In this document: positions 63,537 to 64,000 of the stretch, piece by piece | Layout of the letters: each line of letters starts with the position of its first letter | Numbering within the stretch: position 1 is the stretch's first letter | NCBI RefSeq assembly: GCF_902459645.1 | Contig: NZ_CABPSK010000002.1 | Span: 1,054,001-1,118,000 of the forward strand | DNA length: 64,000 bases | Reading direction: 5' to 3' | DNA from: Pandoraea pneumonica | Lineage (GTDB): Bacteria > Pseudomonadota > Gammaproteobacteria > Burkholderiales > Burkholderiaceae | Made by a program: the position numbers and the translations under genes | Notes under the pieces: generated by a model | The model's database searches: none | Seen by the model: the letters and a program-made list of their open reading frames with translations, nothing else | What the model was told of the DNA's origin: nothing

Positions 63537-64000
63537 TTACAGCGCTTCGATGGCGATAGCGATGCCTTGGCCGACCCCAATGCACATCGTACACAGCGCG
63601 AAGCGGCCACCCGAGCGCTTCAGTTGATACATCGCCGTCGTTACCAGACGTGCGCCGCTCATGCCGAGCGGATGGCCCAGCGCAATGGCGCCGCCGTTCG
63701 GATTGACGCGCAGGTCGTCGTCAGCCACACCGAGCTGACGCAGTACGGCCAGGCCCTGGCTCGCAAACGCTTCGTTGAGTTCGATCACGTCGAACTGATC
63801 GAGGGACATGCCGAGCCGCGCCAACAGTTTGATCGTTGCGGGAGCCGGACCGATGCCCATGATGCGCGGTGCTACGCCTGCCGTTGCCATGCCCAGAATC
63901 CGGGCGCGTGGCACGAGGCCAAAACGTGCCGCACTCGCCTCGTCTGCTAACAGCAGTGCGCAGGCGCCGTCGTTGACGCCAGAAGCGTTACCGGCGGTCA
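63537..64000 (-). CDS. Acyl-CoA thiolase, beta-ketoadipyl-CoA type (5' end outside window)
   Basis: C-terminal part (about 154 codons) of a thiolase running leftward; the frame is open to the window edge, so the start is missing. The family motifs [21 protein letters not shown], the catalytic His in [16 protein letters not shown] and the proton-shuttle Cys in [10 protein letters not shown] are present. The pattern [15 protein letters not shown] fits beta-ketoadipyl-CoA thiolase (PcaF/PaaJ), though acetoacetyl-CoA thiolases are close. The 200-bp gap to leuA holds no visible gene. Confidence 0.9.
   Translation of the reverse strand, partial: TAGNASGVNDGACALLLADEASAARFGLVPRARILGMATAGVAPRIMGIGPAPATIKLLARLGMSLDQFDVIELNEAFASQGLAVLRQLGVADDDLRVNPNGGAIALGHPLGMSGARLVTTAMYQLKRSGGRFALCTMCIGVGQGIAIAIEAL

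Overview
The window reads as a chromosomal segment of a high-GC beta-proteobacterium of the Burkholderiales. Pandoraea or a close Burkholderiaceae relative is my best guess, from gene content and codon use; no rRNA or other marker gene is present to prove it. Most of it is metabolic housekeeping with many LysR-type regulators, transporters and short catabolic operons. It starts inside an amino-acid ABC permease and ends inside a thiolase.

Layout. 1-3258: ABC importer operon with a ureohydrolase (agmatinase family) and a RidA protein. 3255-7258: AtuA-type protein, its small ferredoxin-fold partner and a CitMHS transporter, divergent from a LysR gene. 7293-10519: a secreted unknown and a large MscS channel. 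10626-15254: LysR, 2-hydroxycarboxylate transporter, class III CoA-transferase and CitE-like lyase, a plausible pathway for citramalate or malate.

15287-34062 is the most interesting part: an apparently complete Tn7-like transposon of about 18.8 kb. It has mirror-image ends carrying 18-bp putative TnsB sites (three left, two right), a 4-bp direct repeat CCTC at the junctions, and tnsA, tnsB, tnsC, an XRE regulator and tniQ. Removing it regenerates a perfect terminator-type hairpin just after the CitE-like gene, so it sits a few tens of bases beyond that stop codon, much as Tn7 sits beyond glmS. Left cargo: a 93-aa unknown, a caspase/legumain-like protease with a His96/Cys133 dyad and, on the other strand, a multi-pass membrane protein. 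This is a candidate undescribed defence or cell-death module. Right cargo: an IclR-controlled operon with a NitT/TauT-type ABC importer, an FAD aromatic hydroxylase, an NmrA-type oxidoreductase and a porin.

34233-43223: MHS transporter with a deacylase, GntP permease with patatin, HxlR with an LLM oxidoreductase, DadA-like oxidoreductase and aldo/keto reductase. About 43540-43690 looks like a small RNA on the minus strand with a perfect anti-Shine-Dalgarno linker. 43809-48213: cytochrome b561, TonB receptor, metal-binding DUF2946 protein and OmpW. 48404-53997: bifunctional penicillin-binding protein, LysR, GNAT and NAD-formate dehydrogenase. 54170-59853: GST, then a tyrosine-degradation group (aminotransferase, AroP-type permease, 4-hydroxyphenylpyruvate dioxygenase, Lrp regulator). 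59944-63336: MFS exporter and leuA, preceded by a Leu-rich leader peptide with rare CTA codons and a terminator, a typical attenuator. 63537-64000: start-truncated beta-ketoadipyl-CoA-type thiolase.
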